Shown in pieces: positions 49,497 to 58,378 of a stretch of 64,000 bases of DNA. Origin of the DNA: Wallacemonas rigidus (Eukaryota > Euglenozoa > Kinetoplastea > Trypanosomatida > Trypanosomatidae); contig JASAOL010000606.1 in assembly GCA_030849045.1 (NCBI GenBank), forward strand, positions 372,001-436,000, given 5' to 3'. Numbering within the stretch: the stretch's first letter is position 1; each line of letters opens with the position of its first letter. The position numbers and the translations under genes are program-made. The notes below the pieces were generated by a model that did no database searches, was not told the origin of the DNA, and worked only from the letters and a program-made list of their open reading frames with translations.

Positions 49497-52400
49497 ATGG
49501 AGGTGAGCATGGGTGGCTTCCGCACCCACAAGCGCGCGACCCTTAACCCAACCCAGAGCACTCAACTCCGCTCGCACAGCCGCCAGCGAACACCACCGCC
49601 TGAGAATCACCCTATTCCGGATTCAACACCCTCACTGTCGTTGTCAGCACAGACAGCGGACCATCCTGATGTCACGCACGCGTCACGCGTACACATTTCC
49701 GAACACTCGCCTTCACCCGTGCCTGCGCCGCACAAGGAGACGCTCCCCTTCCCTACGGACGCGTTTCTCGCCCACCTGTCGTACGCAGACGTGCGTGCTG
49801 CACAGGACTACTTTAACCATTATGGCTTCACGGAAGAGTCACGTACCAGTAGCAGCGAGGCACTCACCCCTGATTGGGAGCACACGGCGCCATCTGCCGC
49901 AGAACCGGAGCATGTCGACAGCGAAGACGGCATGGACGCACTGCTCGACGCCGCAGCACACGATATCATTTGGGGCACAGCGAGTCCACTGGAGCTCCTC
50001 CGACACGCGCCGCCCGACTCGATCTGGCACCGTGTGGGTAGTGCCGCGCACAGGCCGCGTCCTGTCTCGCCCGACCCTATGGCCGCTACGCCTGTGGCCG
50101 CACCAGCCTACCGTCACACTGCCCACACAACATCGTACGAGGAGGATGCGCAAGAGGACGAGGCCGTCGCGAGCGTGACACCACACTCACCATCACGCGC
50201 GATCCCCTTCGTACCTGAACACCGTGCTCGACCTCATCTGTCATCGCCGGTGTCGCCACCGTCACCCACCCCCGCGTCTCCCTCACCGTTGCTGGTGCAC
50301 TCCACGCACTGGTGCGCGGCAGACTTCGACTGGGATCACAAGGTTCAAGAAGGCGAGGGCGAAAAGACCTTTGCTGCTCGTGAGCGTCGAACAGGCTTTC
50401 CCGTGGAGATCAAATGCATTTCCAAGGAGGCGCTCGTCCTCAACAACGCGCTGCGGCCGCTGCGCAATGAAATTGCCCTTCAACGTCGCGTGTCAGAGTC
50501 TTTAGGCATGCTCACTGAGAACCGAAAGACAGGGCACGTGCAGAAGCTCTATGCGTACTTCTGGGATGCTACACGCGTATTTCTTGTGCTGGAAGCGGTC
50601 ACGGGCCACCACGGCGATCGTACGATGGAGGCGCGTCTCGCCTCTCTGGCTCCACTCGACATTTTGCCAGAAGACGATGCGCGCACCGCCCTCTGGCAGC
50701 TCTTGGATGCCCTCGTGACCGTCCATGCGCATGGCATTGCACATCGCCGCGTCCAAACCAACACGCTCCTCCTCACGGGCGACGGTGCGGTGAAGCTGTC
50801 GGACTTTAGTGCAGCGATCGACGAGCGTGACAAGCTGCGCACCTCTCTTCCGGCGCGGTGCGCGCTCGACTACGTCGCTCCCGAGGTGCTGCGTAACGCG
50901 CCGTGGACCCGCTGCTCGGACATGTGGGCCGTGGGTATCGTGGCTTGGCGGCTCCTGTGTGGCGCGGTGCCCGAGCCGCTGCGGTCGCCGCTCGATAAGC
51001 GGAACGGACTGGCACACGTGACGATTGACTACCCCACGCACGTCTCAGCCGAGGCACGCGATCTCCTGCAAGGCTTATTGAGTGAAATCCCAGAGCGGCG
51101 GCTGACCGCGTCGGCAGCGCTGCATCATAATTTTTTCGTTCGTCTCCCTACTGGCGGCCACGCTCAGGCCCATCCCGACGCTAGCTCCACCTTCACACCG
51201 ACGCGTGCCTTGGCCGTGCCAGAACCGCCTCTCTCGCCACCGTCTCCGTCTCCATCGCTGAGACCACTTGTGCTCACGTCCATACTCAAACAACACACGA
51301 ACAAGCCGCAGCGCAGCGTCACGCCACCCGCGTCTCCGATCCCATCGGTGTCAGCCCTGTCAGAAAAACCCTCATGGCAGGAGTGCTGCACGCCGCCGTC
51401 ATCCACCATACGTGCAAACTCCACCGCACCGAATGCGACCGGAGCCGAGACGCACCGCGCGCCGGCAGGCCACGTACCAGCGCAACGTGCGGTAAATTGT
51501 GATGGCGAACAAACAGCCAGGACCTACGAGGACGGCGGCGAATCACTGTCTGTGTCCCTCAGCACGTGCTCCTCCGTGAGCGCCATACCAGCTTCCGACG
51601 GCCGCCACCTCAACGCAGCTGGTGCGCCGTACCGCGCACCGGAAGGGACATTGCATACAGAACGCCAGCAGCTCTCCAATTCCTCGGTTGGCGTTGTGTC
51701 GAGTACGCACGCCAACAGTAGCTGGGCGGTCAGCAGCACTACTCTGAACGTGAGCAGTCTCTCCGCGCTGACTTCGTCGGCTGCTGACCAGAGTACGCCC
51801 GGGACCGCCCGCACTTCAAGGGGTCGCTGCCGCCAACACAACGACGGCGTACGGAGTGATATCGAAGAGAGCCCCCTTCCGTCACCCGCACCACGGCTGG
51901 TGTCCCAAACGCTGGCACGACGTAAACTCAGCTACTCTTCCACGAGCCTCGACAGCGTCAATACACAGGGCATCAGTGGCAGCCAACCGCAACCGAGCTG
52001 CAGCACCACCCGTACAGAGCCGGTAGCGAGCTACGCTCGCGTGCCGTCGCTCTCCCTCGCTAGTCTGACAGCCATCACCAGCGCTGTGCCGATGCGGATG
52101 CATCAGTCTCACTCGCAATCGCGGTCGCAGTCACAGTCGTTCTCCGCATGCAGCCCTTCCTCCCGTTTTTCTCCATCTCCGGCCTCGGCCGCGAGCCGAG
52201 CGGATCACGAGGATAGGCGAGCGACTAGGTGCACCGACTGCGCGTTGCAACTGCGCTTCGACGATAGCACAACGACCACCTCTTCATCCACACCACCTCA
52301 CGCGGCCCCAGAGGGACCGTCTGCGCTTTCGCACCAGAAGGACTCGCCTCAGTGGAGCCACCCTGCGCCTCTCCTCTACACCGACCCTATTCTGATCCCC

Positions 52401-52667
52401 TCAGATCACATTGCCCAGGTCACTGACGAGAACGCAGAAGAACCCAAGCGGCGTGTCCGGCGGGTGGTGGTCCTCTCTCCCCTCACACCGTCTGTCGTGT
52501 GCGACAAGGAGGCGGGACTGCCGACATTCGCCGTTGACAATGATGACGTCGCGACGTGCCGGACGGCGTCACGCGAACCACCACAGCAACAGCGCGGCGC
52601 GTTGCCCTTGAATTCGTCCTTTTCAGACTCGCTGTTGGTCACCTCCACGACACAGCCCCCGGTCTAG
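49497..52667 (+). CDS. long protein with a pseudokinase-like domain
   Basis: A 1056-residue protein with one protein-kinase domain at about residues 275-550 between long disordered Ser/Pro/Thr-rich arms. The N-lobe has EGEGEKTFAA as a poor glycine loop and a kept VEIK lysine (K306). The C-lobe keeps the activation-loop end (DYVAPEVL) and SDMWAVGIVAWRLL. The catalytic loop, however, reads HRRVQTNT where active kinases have HRDxKxxN: the catalytic Asp is Arg418, and the loop Lys and Asn are also replaced. DFG is DFS (D436 kept). Nucleotide binding may survive, but phosphotransfer is unlikely by the usual mechanism. The overall pattern is that of the Ser/Thr kinases of the AGC/Aurora/CAMK type. 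The C-terminal 500 residues contain SPxP and SxxSxS clusters, possibly phosphorylated. A regulatory scaffold role is inference. Confidence 0.87.
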   Translation: MEVSMGGFRTHKRATLNPTQSTQLRSHSRQRTPPPENHPIPDSTPSLSLSAQTADHPDVTHASRVHISEHSPSPVPAPHKETLPFPTDAFLAHLSYADVRAAQDYFNHYGFTEESRTSSSEALTPDWEHTAPSAAEPEHVDSEDGMDALLDAAAHDIIWGTASPLELLRHAPPDSIWHRVGSAAHRPRPVSPDPMAATPVAAPAYRHTAHTTSYEEDAQEDEAVASVTPHSPSRAIPFVPEHRARPHLSSPVSPPSPTPASPSPLLVHSTHWCAADFDWDHKVQEGEGEKTFAARERRTGFPVEIKCISKEALVLNNALRPLRNEIALQRRVSESLGMLTENRKTGHVQKLYAYFWDATRVFLVLEAVTGHHGDRTMEARLASLAPLDILPEDDARTALWQLLDALVTVHAHGIAHRRVQTNTLLLTGDGAVKLSDFSAAIDERDKLRTSLPARCALDYVAPEVLRNAPWTRCSDMWAVGIVAWRLLCGAVPEPLRSPLDKRNGLAHVTIDYPTHVSAEARDLLQGLLSEIPERRLTASAALHHNFFVRLPTGGHAQAHPDASSTFTPTRALAVPEPPLSPPSPSPSLRPLVLTSILKQHTNKPQRSVTPPASPIPSVSALSEKPSWQECCTPPSSTIRANSTAPNATGAETHRAPAGHVPAQRAVNCDGEQTARTYEDGGESLSVSLSTCSSVSAIPASDGRHLNAAGAPYRAPEGTLHTERQQLSNSSVGVVSSTHANSSWAVSSTTLNVSSLSALTSSAADQSTPGTARTSRGRCRQHNDGVRSDIEESPLPSPAPRLVSQTLARRKLSYSSTSLDSVNTQGISGSQPQPSCSTTRTEPVASYARVPSLSLASLTAITSAVPMRMHQSHSQSRSQSQSFSACSPSSRFSPSPASAASRADHEDRRATRCTDCALQLRFDDSTTTTSSSTPPHAAPEGPSALSHQKDSPQWSHPAPLLYTDPILIPSDHIAQVTDENAEEPKRRVRRVVVLSPLTPSVVCDKEAGLPTFAVDNDDVATCRTASREPPQQQRGALPLNSSFSDSLLVTSTTQPPV

Positions 52668-53032
52668 AGTGATCCCGCAAGGAATTAGAAATTTGATATC
52701 CATCTACGTCCCAGACATGAAGTGCCCAACAAATGTGTCCAGATCAAGGAAAATGCAGGGCGCGCAGACCCCTGTACGAACGCACCTTTACCATGATACG
52801 TGCCCTCCCCCCTTCCCTTCTCTCTGTGCGTGTGTGTAATGCGAAGGTCTAAACCCCGTTGTACCAGTGCGTGTGGACTCTCGCCACGCGTCAGCGCCTT
52901 GTACACGCACAAGATCCCGCCCTCCCCCGGGTTCACTCTTTCTGCACCTTTTCCTGTTCCTCTCCTCACGTTTGTATCGACTCCTCCTTTCTCACCAATA
53001 CCGCATTCGCCCCCCTCTTTTTCATTGAGAAA
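52668..53032 (+). other. intergenic region
   Basis: No gene seen. C/T-rich runs at 52801-52825 and 52945-53022. The only AG close to the next start is at 53029-53030, so an acceptor near 52844-52845 may be used instead. Confidence 0.5.
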
Positions 53033-53701
53033 ATGCCGCTCGATCTTGTCGGCAAACTGCACCGGACGGTGTACATCACCCATTGTCCCGATGGCTCCGA
53101 GGAAGACCTCCTTCAACTCATGCGTCGACGCTGCGGCGCTATCGAGGCCTGGGATGTCGTCGAAGACCGACTCATTGTCGTCTTTCAGAGTATGAATAGC
53201 ATCAGCACAGCAACGGCATTCAATGGAATGGCGTTCGTCGACTTGACAAAACATCTCGTCGTGTGGTGCGCGCGCGATCCGCCGCCGAAGGAAGCACCGC
53301 AGCAGCTCGCTATTTCGGGCAGCACCTCAGCCGCTGAGACGCGTGAAGAAGATCCTGATGAGGCCAAGGAAAAAGCGCGAGCTGAGCGACAACAGAAGCA
53401 ATCACTCATCCAGGACCTGCTTGGCAAAGAGGCGGAACGCCTTGCGCTTGGGGCGGCGGAGAATCGCGACGCGAAGATGAGGGAGCTGTGCTATCGTCAG
53501 CTGAAAGCGCTTTGCGTGCTGACAGAGGACGCCGTTCGGAATCGCCAGCGTGAGCTCCAGGTGAAAAAGGAGCAGCTGGAAATGACCCAGGGTGTTCTCG
53601 AGGGAAAGGGCGCCTCAACCGCTGGTGTCTTCAAACGTGATCGCGCGAACACTCCGCCAGCGGATGCAGCTGATGTCAAGCACCACCGTACTGATGTGTG
53701 A
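53033..53701 (+). CDS. small protein with an RRM-like domain and coiled coil
   Basis: A 222-residue protein. Residues 9-82 have the beta-alpha-beta-beta-alpha-beta pattern of an RRM: TVYITHCPD as strand 1, EEDLLQLMRRRCG as helix 1, AIEAWDVVEDRLIVVFQS as strands 2-3 and TATAFNGMAF as helix 2. The aromatic RNA-binding residues of RNP1 and RNP2 are not well kept, so RNA binding is uncertain. Residues 105-185 are charged and helical (coiled coil), and the tail is basic with a possible nuclear signal (KRDR...KHHR). No named family recognised. The ATG at 53033 is the first in frame with normal coding bias. Confidence 0.75.
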   Translation: MPLDLVGKLHRTVYITHCPDGSEEDLLQLMRRRCGAIEAWDVVEDRLIVVFQSMNSISTATAFNGMAFVDLTKHLVVWCARDPPPKEAPQQLAISGSTSAAETREEDPDEAKEKARAERQQKQSLIQDLLGKEAERLALGAAENRDAKMRELCYRQLKALCVLTEDAVRNRQRELQVKKEQLEMTQGVLEGKGASTAGVFKRDRANTPPADAADVKHHRTDV

Positions 53702-54162
53702 CCGACACGTTCTGAGCAAGCGAGTGCTTGGCTCGCAGTTGCTTTGCTTTTCTCTGAATGCGTGTTGGCATCGCTTCACCTGTTGAGAGCTTTTCCTTAT
53801 TCTTTCGCTCTCTTTCCCTCGGTGCGCCCATGTGCGCATTGAGATGCTTCAACGCCTACACATGGACTCTACCAGTCACTCACGGGTGTGGTGGTCAGAG
53901 CCTGTTGGTTGACGGCTCCTCTGCCCGTTCTCTAGCCACTTCGCTCTCTCGCGCGGCATTCGCTTGCACCTGGCGCTACCAACGCACACTGCACCATTTC
54001 GCCCTTTCTCTGAAGTGCTCTCTCTCTATTCCTCTATCGCTCTCCTCGCCCCCCCTGCTATTACCCAAATACACGGTTTTCATTGGTGCTTCACCGCACC
54101 TCCCTTCGCCGAAAATAACAACAACAACAAAGTGAAGGTCAAGGGATAGTCTCGTAGCGGCC
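53702..54162 (+). other. intergenic region
   Basis: No gene seen in 460 bases. T/C-rich segments at 53786-53822 and 54001-54060 and a CAA run near 54115-54130 just before the next start. Confidence 0.55.
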
Positions 54163-55428
54163 ATGCTACAGTACGCGTTCGTGCGTCTCGCAGCAGCAAC
54201 CGGTGCGTCTTCCGCGCACTCCCGCACGCTGCACGACGCAACCTCCAGCAGCGCTCATCGCTCCAGATCAAGGCACAACGAAGAGGTGGTGAACTCCATC
54301 GCCGCCGAGCCGCAAAAAGGCGAGCGTGTGCTCTCAGACACACAGCGACACTCAGCGGAAGGCTGGCATGGGGGCTCCGTCACCAGTCATCCTGAGTATG
54401 GCGCGGAGGAGTACAACTTTATGGAAAAAGTCCAGGCGGTGGGGGCCCGCAAGGCCCTCAAAGGCACGCACAATCGCCTTGTCATTTACGCTATCATCGG
54501 CGGTGCGTGTGCGATTTACCTCTTCTACCTTCTGACCACGCGCACATACGTCTTGACGACGAATAAGTCGCCCTTCAAGAACTCTCTGTTTCAACACTTC
54601 CCAAGCGACTACGCGATTGTCGAAAACAAGTGGACCGGGCGCCGCACCGTCGAGTACGTTGAGGAGCTCGCATCGAGCCCGACCGACGCCGGCACCGCGC
54701 CTGCTGAATCAGAGGCGCTAACGGCCACATCGACTCACCCGCTGAGCGCAAACGGTGCGATGGTGACGCGTGAGCTGCACACGAACATTCTGCTCCACCG
54801 GGTCTATCTCTACCTACAGCCGACGAACGTTGTCGTGCTGGTGGACACAGACAGTGAACTACAGCCTTTCCGATTTGTGAAGGGCTCCATTGACGTGACC
54901 CGTCAATCCACTGCCGGCTGGCAACGCGCAGACCAACGTCTTGCTGACTCGGCCGACACATCCACCTCAGTGCATCGCAACAGAAATTCAAAGCGGTGGT
55001 CGTGGTGGCCACGGCTGTCGAACAGCGGCTCCACTGCCGGACATGCAACACCGCAGTCGCCCGACGCTGGCGCCGCTGTCGAGAAGTCAAAATCCCGACT
55101 GTACATTGAAAGCCGCGTGCGCCTCCTCGACGACTACAATGGCTACCAACGCGGCAGTAAGCCCACCTACGAACATACACTGCAGACGGTTGTCAAGACG
55201 TGCCTGGCCAAACGCTACCGAGACGCTATTATTGCCAGGAACGCCACGGAAGTACGCCCCGCTTACGCGGCGGTCATGCTGCAGAACGGCACCTTGAACG
55301 GCGAGGGCCTTGCACTTCCTGACGTGATTCCGGATATGGACGCGTTCGAGAGGGAAGTCTTTGATGAGGTAGCGCAGCGCATGGGTGATCGCATCATCCT
55401 CTACGAGCATTCGATCCGACGGTTTTAG
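54163..55428 (+). CDS. single-pass membrane protein, possibly mitochondrial
   Basis: A 421-residue protein of unknown family. The first 40 residues are rich in Ala, Arg, Ser and Leu with almost no acidic residues, as in a mitochondrial presequence. One strong membrane segment lies at residues 106-126 (VIYAIIGGACAIYLFYLLTT). The rest (about 295 residues) is soluble, with a low-complexity Ser/Thr/Arg segment at about 260-310. After the membrane segment the sequence has strand-rich stretches (VYLYLQPTNVVVLVDTDSE) and a conserved-looking C-terminal block with a DxFEREVFDEVAQR helix. Location in the inner mitochondrial membrane with the bulk in the intermembrane space or matrix is inference. A single-pass ER protein is the alternative. 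Confidence 0.75.
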   Translation: MLQYAFVRLAAATGASSAHSRTLHDATSSSAHRSRSRHNEEVVNSIAAEPQKGERVLSDTQRHSAEGWHGGSVTSHPEYGAEEYNFMEKVQAVGARKALKGTHNRLVIYAIIGGACAIYLFYLLTTRTYVLTTNKSPFKNSLFQHFPSDYAIVENKWTGRRTVEYVEELASSPTDAGTAPAESEALTATSTHPLSANGAMVTRELHTNILLHRVYLYLQPTNVVVLVDTDSELQPFRFVKGSIDVTRQSTAGWQRADQRLADSADTSTSVHRNRNSKRWSWWPRLSNSGSTAGHATPQSPDAGAAVEKSKSRLYIESRVRLLDDYNGYQRGSKPTYEHTLQTVVKTCLAKRYRDAIIARNATEVRPAYAAVMLQNGTLNGEGLALPDVIPDMDAFEREVFDEVAQRMGDRIILYEHSIRRF

Positions 55429-55936
55429 TACTTGACCGTTTGTTTCCTCACAGAATGGGCTATTCGGTTGGTCAGCACCCACGCCGTGACTTCCACGCGC
55501 CCTTCTCTCTCTCTCTCTGTTTTGTGCGGGATGAAGTGGCGTTCAGTGGCCGCAGATCAAGGAAGACAAAAGAAGAAGTAGAAGGCGAAATGATACTAAA
55601 AGAATAAGAACCACATGTCACACAGGGCGTGGCGCGGACATCACGGCGACATGGTCGTCATCCCATGTGCCCAACCTGACCGTCGGCTTGTTAGGTGAGT
55701 CGTGCCATTCCGATCGACTGCTTTGCTCCAATCCGGTCGTGTGAGGCCGCACTCCGGACACAACAGCCAAATACCACAATCCTCCTCACACAACGCGACC
55801 TCTTCCTGCTCTGCTGATTTCTTTATTCCTTCTTGCTGTCGCTGCGCCTGCGCTCCACCCGCAACACCAGGTTCGGTACAGTGTAGATCTCGCTCCTGTA
55901 TTCGATCCTGCCGTCGTGTGGTCGTAGCTGAGTGCG
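55429..55936 (+). other. intergenic region
   Basis: No gene seen in 508 bases. A CT run at 55501-55520 and a short A/G-rich stretch at 55558-55606. Candidate acceptors follow T/C-rich sequence at 55800-55836. Confidence 0.5.
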
Positions 55937-56311
55937 ATGTTTCGTGTTTCGGCCCTCTCGCTGGTCTCGAAGAAGAACTGGCGCCTTAAATGCTGCGAGT
56001 GTAGTCGTCTGCTCCCAGCGGCCCACTTCCCAAACGTAAATGGACCCAAACACCTCTTAGTGTGTGCGAGCTGCAAGCGGATGTGTGTGTTGTGTGGCAT
56101 TCGCCAGCCGCTAGACCAGTTCCCGTCGGATGAGGACGGCCTCAGCGGACCAGCCGATACGTGTCTGCGGTGCCTAGCGAAGGAACACGTGGCGAAGGAA
56201 AACGTGTACTTCCGCTACCCCGTTCTCAAGTACCGCGCGTGCCCATTCAGTGTCGACGCGATGCGCGAGGATCTGCGTAGCGAGAACGACACTTCTGCCC
56301 GACAGCCGTAA
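55937..56311 (+). CDS. small protein with a duplicated zinc-binding module (Stc1-like)
   Basis: A 124-residue protein. Eight cysteines form four CxxC knuckles at C19/C22, C43/C46, C50/C53 and C76/C79. The first half (CECSRLLPAAHF...CASC) and second half (CVLCGIRQPLDQF...CLRC) are similar, each with an LP or PL and a Phe between knuckles, so the module looks duplicated. The pattern resembles the Stc1 domain of fungi, which links RNAi to heterochromatin, but similar knuckles occur in other treble-clef proteins. The N-terminal 16 residues (MFRVSALSLVSKKNWR) could be a mitochondrial presequence or simply a basic lead. The ATG at 55937 is the only good start. Family call is tentative; the CDS is likely real given its cysteine order and coding bias. 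Confidence 0.72.
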   Translation: MFRVSALSLVSKKNWRLKCCECSRLLPAAHFPNVNGPKHLLVCASCKRMCVLCGIRQPLDQFPSDEDGLSGPADTCLRCLAKEHVAKENVYFRYPVLKYRACPFSVDAMREDLRSENDTSARQP

Positions 56312-56936
56312 ACAACTTCGAATGACTCGCTCACATACCAAGAAGCGAAAGGCGCGACAAAGACGTCACAAGACATCACGAAACGTATGCCATCCCCAGT
56401 ACTCCTTCTAGACAGCCGCCTCTGTGCTCACACGCACCCCTACGTCTTGTCTCGCAACACGTGGTGCCAGTTAGACCGTCGTAGGCAACGCGAATGATAG
56501 AGGTATTATTTACCGTGGATCTTGCTGGATACGACGCTGTCTCTCTCTCTCTCTCTCTCGCTATTCTCCTCATGATGACAGAACAGCTCACTGACGCCAT
56601 TCCATTCGCCCTTCTCCCTCTACCCCCTTGTTGCTTTCCCTGTTGTTACCTCCACTGCTTTGCTGGAACGCGTTGCAACCCACACACATTCGCGTACCTA
56701 CACATGCACACTGACAAAGTCTCCTCTCGCCGTTCCACCCTTTCTTACCGCTCAACGCAACAAATACCGTGGATCACACCGGTGCGCTTCTCTTACTCAT
56801 TTCTTTCTCTCTTTTTGGAGGTCAAGGTAGGCTTGCATTCATCTGTGCCCCTGCCACTCCCTCTCCCTCTCTCCCATTTCCGTACCTCACCTCTCCTTCA
56901 AAAAAAAAAAAAATAAATAAATAAGGGAAGCGAGCA
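56312..56936 (+). other. intergenic region
   Basis: No gene seen in 625 bases. CT repeat at 56540-56561, T/C-rich tracts at 56793-56816 and 56850-56900, then a poly-A run at 56900-56912. Candidate acceptors are AG 56819-56820 and AG 56924-56925. Confidence 0.55.
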
Positions 56937-57623
56937 ATGCCCCCGAAGCCACTTAAGCGCGCCACCATTGGCCAAATCGCCCTCTTCGTGCCGAATCTTA
57001 TCGGCTACGCACGCATGGCTTTCTCGCTCATTTCGTTTTGGATTGCCAAGGATCACCCGTTCTGGTTCCTCTTCCTGTACACGGTCTCCTTCATCCTGGA
57101 TGCTGCCGATGGCATGGCCGCCCGTGCCTTGGGACAGGTATCGAATTTTGGTGCGATCCTTGATGCCCTGACTGACCGCGCGTCTACGGCGGGTATGCTG
57201 GTCTGTCTCGTCGGTGTGATGAAGGACGCTCCGTACTGGGTCGCCGCCTTCCTGGCGTCGCTGATTTTCTTGGACATTGGCTCGCACTTCTGCCGCATGT
57301 ACGCCTCCGTGCTTTCCCACAAGTCGTCGCACAAGGACGTCTCCGATAGTATCTTCTGGCTCCTCCGTCAGTACTACTCCCGCCGCCGTTTCATGGGCCT
57401 TCTCTGCATCGGTCAAGAGTTCGCTTACATTCTGCTGTACGCCTGGTACGTCTTTCAGGACGTCGCCACCGTCGGTCCCATTCTCTGGTACGCCCTTGTG
57501 ATTTGCTGGGCACCGTGCCTGCTCAAGCACGTGGTGAACGTGCAGCAACTCATCGACGCCCTCTACCATATCGGCTGCACGGACTCCAAGGAGCGGGATG
57601 CGGCACAGACCAAGACCAATTAA
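56937..57623 (+). CDS. PIS1: CDP-diacylglycerol-inositol 3-phosphatidyltransferase (PI synthase)
   Basis: A 228-residue integral membrane enzyme, the usual length for PI synthase. It joins CDP-diacylglycerol and myo-inositol to phosphatidylinositol, releasing CMP, and supplies PI for GPI anchors and signalling. The CDP-alcohol phosphotransferase signature is complete: D55, then D58-G59-x2-A62-R63-x8-G72-x3-D76-x3-D80, in DAADGMAARALGQVSNFGAI. The N-terminus has the family FVPNLIGYARM stretch and several hydrophobic helices follow (FWFLFLYTVSFIL, WVAAFLASLIFLDIG, LIYAWYVF-like region near 165). It is expected in the ER or Golgi membrane. The DxSHFxxMY-like stretch LDIGSHFCRMY supports PI synthase over other members. 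Start ATG 56937 gives the family's N-terminus. Confidence 0.92.
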   Translation: MPPKPLKRATIGQIALFVPNLIGYARMAFSLISFWIAKDHPFWFLFLYTVSFILDAADGMAARALGQVSNFGAILDALTDRASTAGMLVCLVGVMKDAPYWVAAFLASLIFLDIGSHFCRMYASVLSHKSSHKDVSDSIFWLLRQYYSRRRFMGLLCIGQEFAYILLYAWYVFQDVATVGPILWYALVICWAPCLLKHVVNVQQLIDALYHIGCTDSKERDAAQTKTN

Positions 57624-58378
57624 AAAAGTCGGAAGAAGACCTGTCTCTGCGCAGTCGCCTGTGCGGCGCGTATCGGCCTGTAAACGGCGCGTCTTCAGCG
57701 TACAAACACGACCGTCTTTCTGGACGCACTCGCAATGCTCGTTTCCTTCGTGGCACGGATGCGCCACGTTTGACAGGAATAAACCAGTGACGTCTGCCTC
57801 CTTATTCGTACTCTGTGATTTTATTGTTATTCATCTCTCCCTCTGTGCGCCCTACTCTGTTTTTCGGTTGAGGTTCCACTCGACACGAAAAATCAGCACT
57901 CACACTCACACACACACACGTCACTCTCTCTCCTTCGCTCTCGGCGTACGGCTGGCTTGCCTAGAGTTCGTGGCCGGTATTGTGACCCCCGATCGGAAGC
58001 TGTGTGCTCGCTATCCGTAGCAGGTGAACATTGGCGGCGGTGCGGCGAAAAACGTGGTGTGTGCCCCTACTAGGGTCACGTGCGATCGCTGGGGACGCGC
58101 ACCTTTATCTCCCCCCCCTCTCCTCCAACACATACACACACACACACGCTACCTCCTCTCCACCTTCCCCGCTACGCTCTCATATCATGTTCTCAACGGT
58201 ACGCAGCGAAACCAGAAAACACGGGAACGGAAGAAAAAAGAACGAAACCCCAAGAGCGTTCCATTGAACCTGACCAAGTGCCGAAGCAAAAGCACCTCGT
58301 GCGCGAGTTGTTGTTTGTGTTGAAATCTTTGTTTCCCTTCGACACAACTCCCTCTACGCCAATCGCTTTGTTTTGCCA
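57624..58378 (+). other. intergenic region
   Basis: No gene seen in 755 bases. CA repeats at about 57896-57919 and 58125-58148, C/T tracts at 57822-57860 and 58104-58126. No clear single acceptor. Confidence 0.55.
58127..58148. repeat. CA microsatellite
   Basis: About ten CA units with one TA interruption, 230 bases before the coiled-coil gene. Confidence 0.75.
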
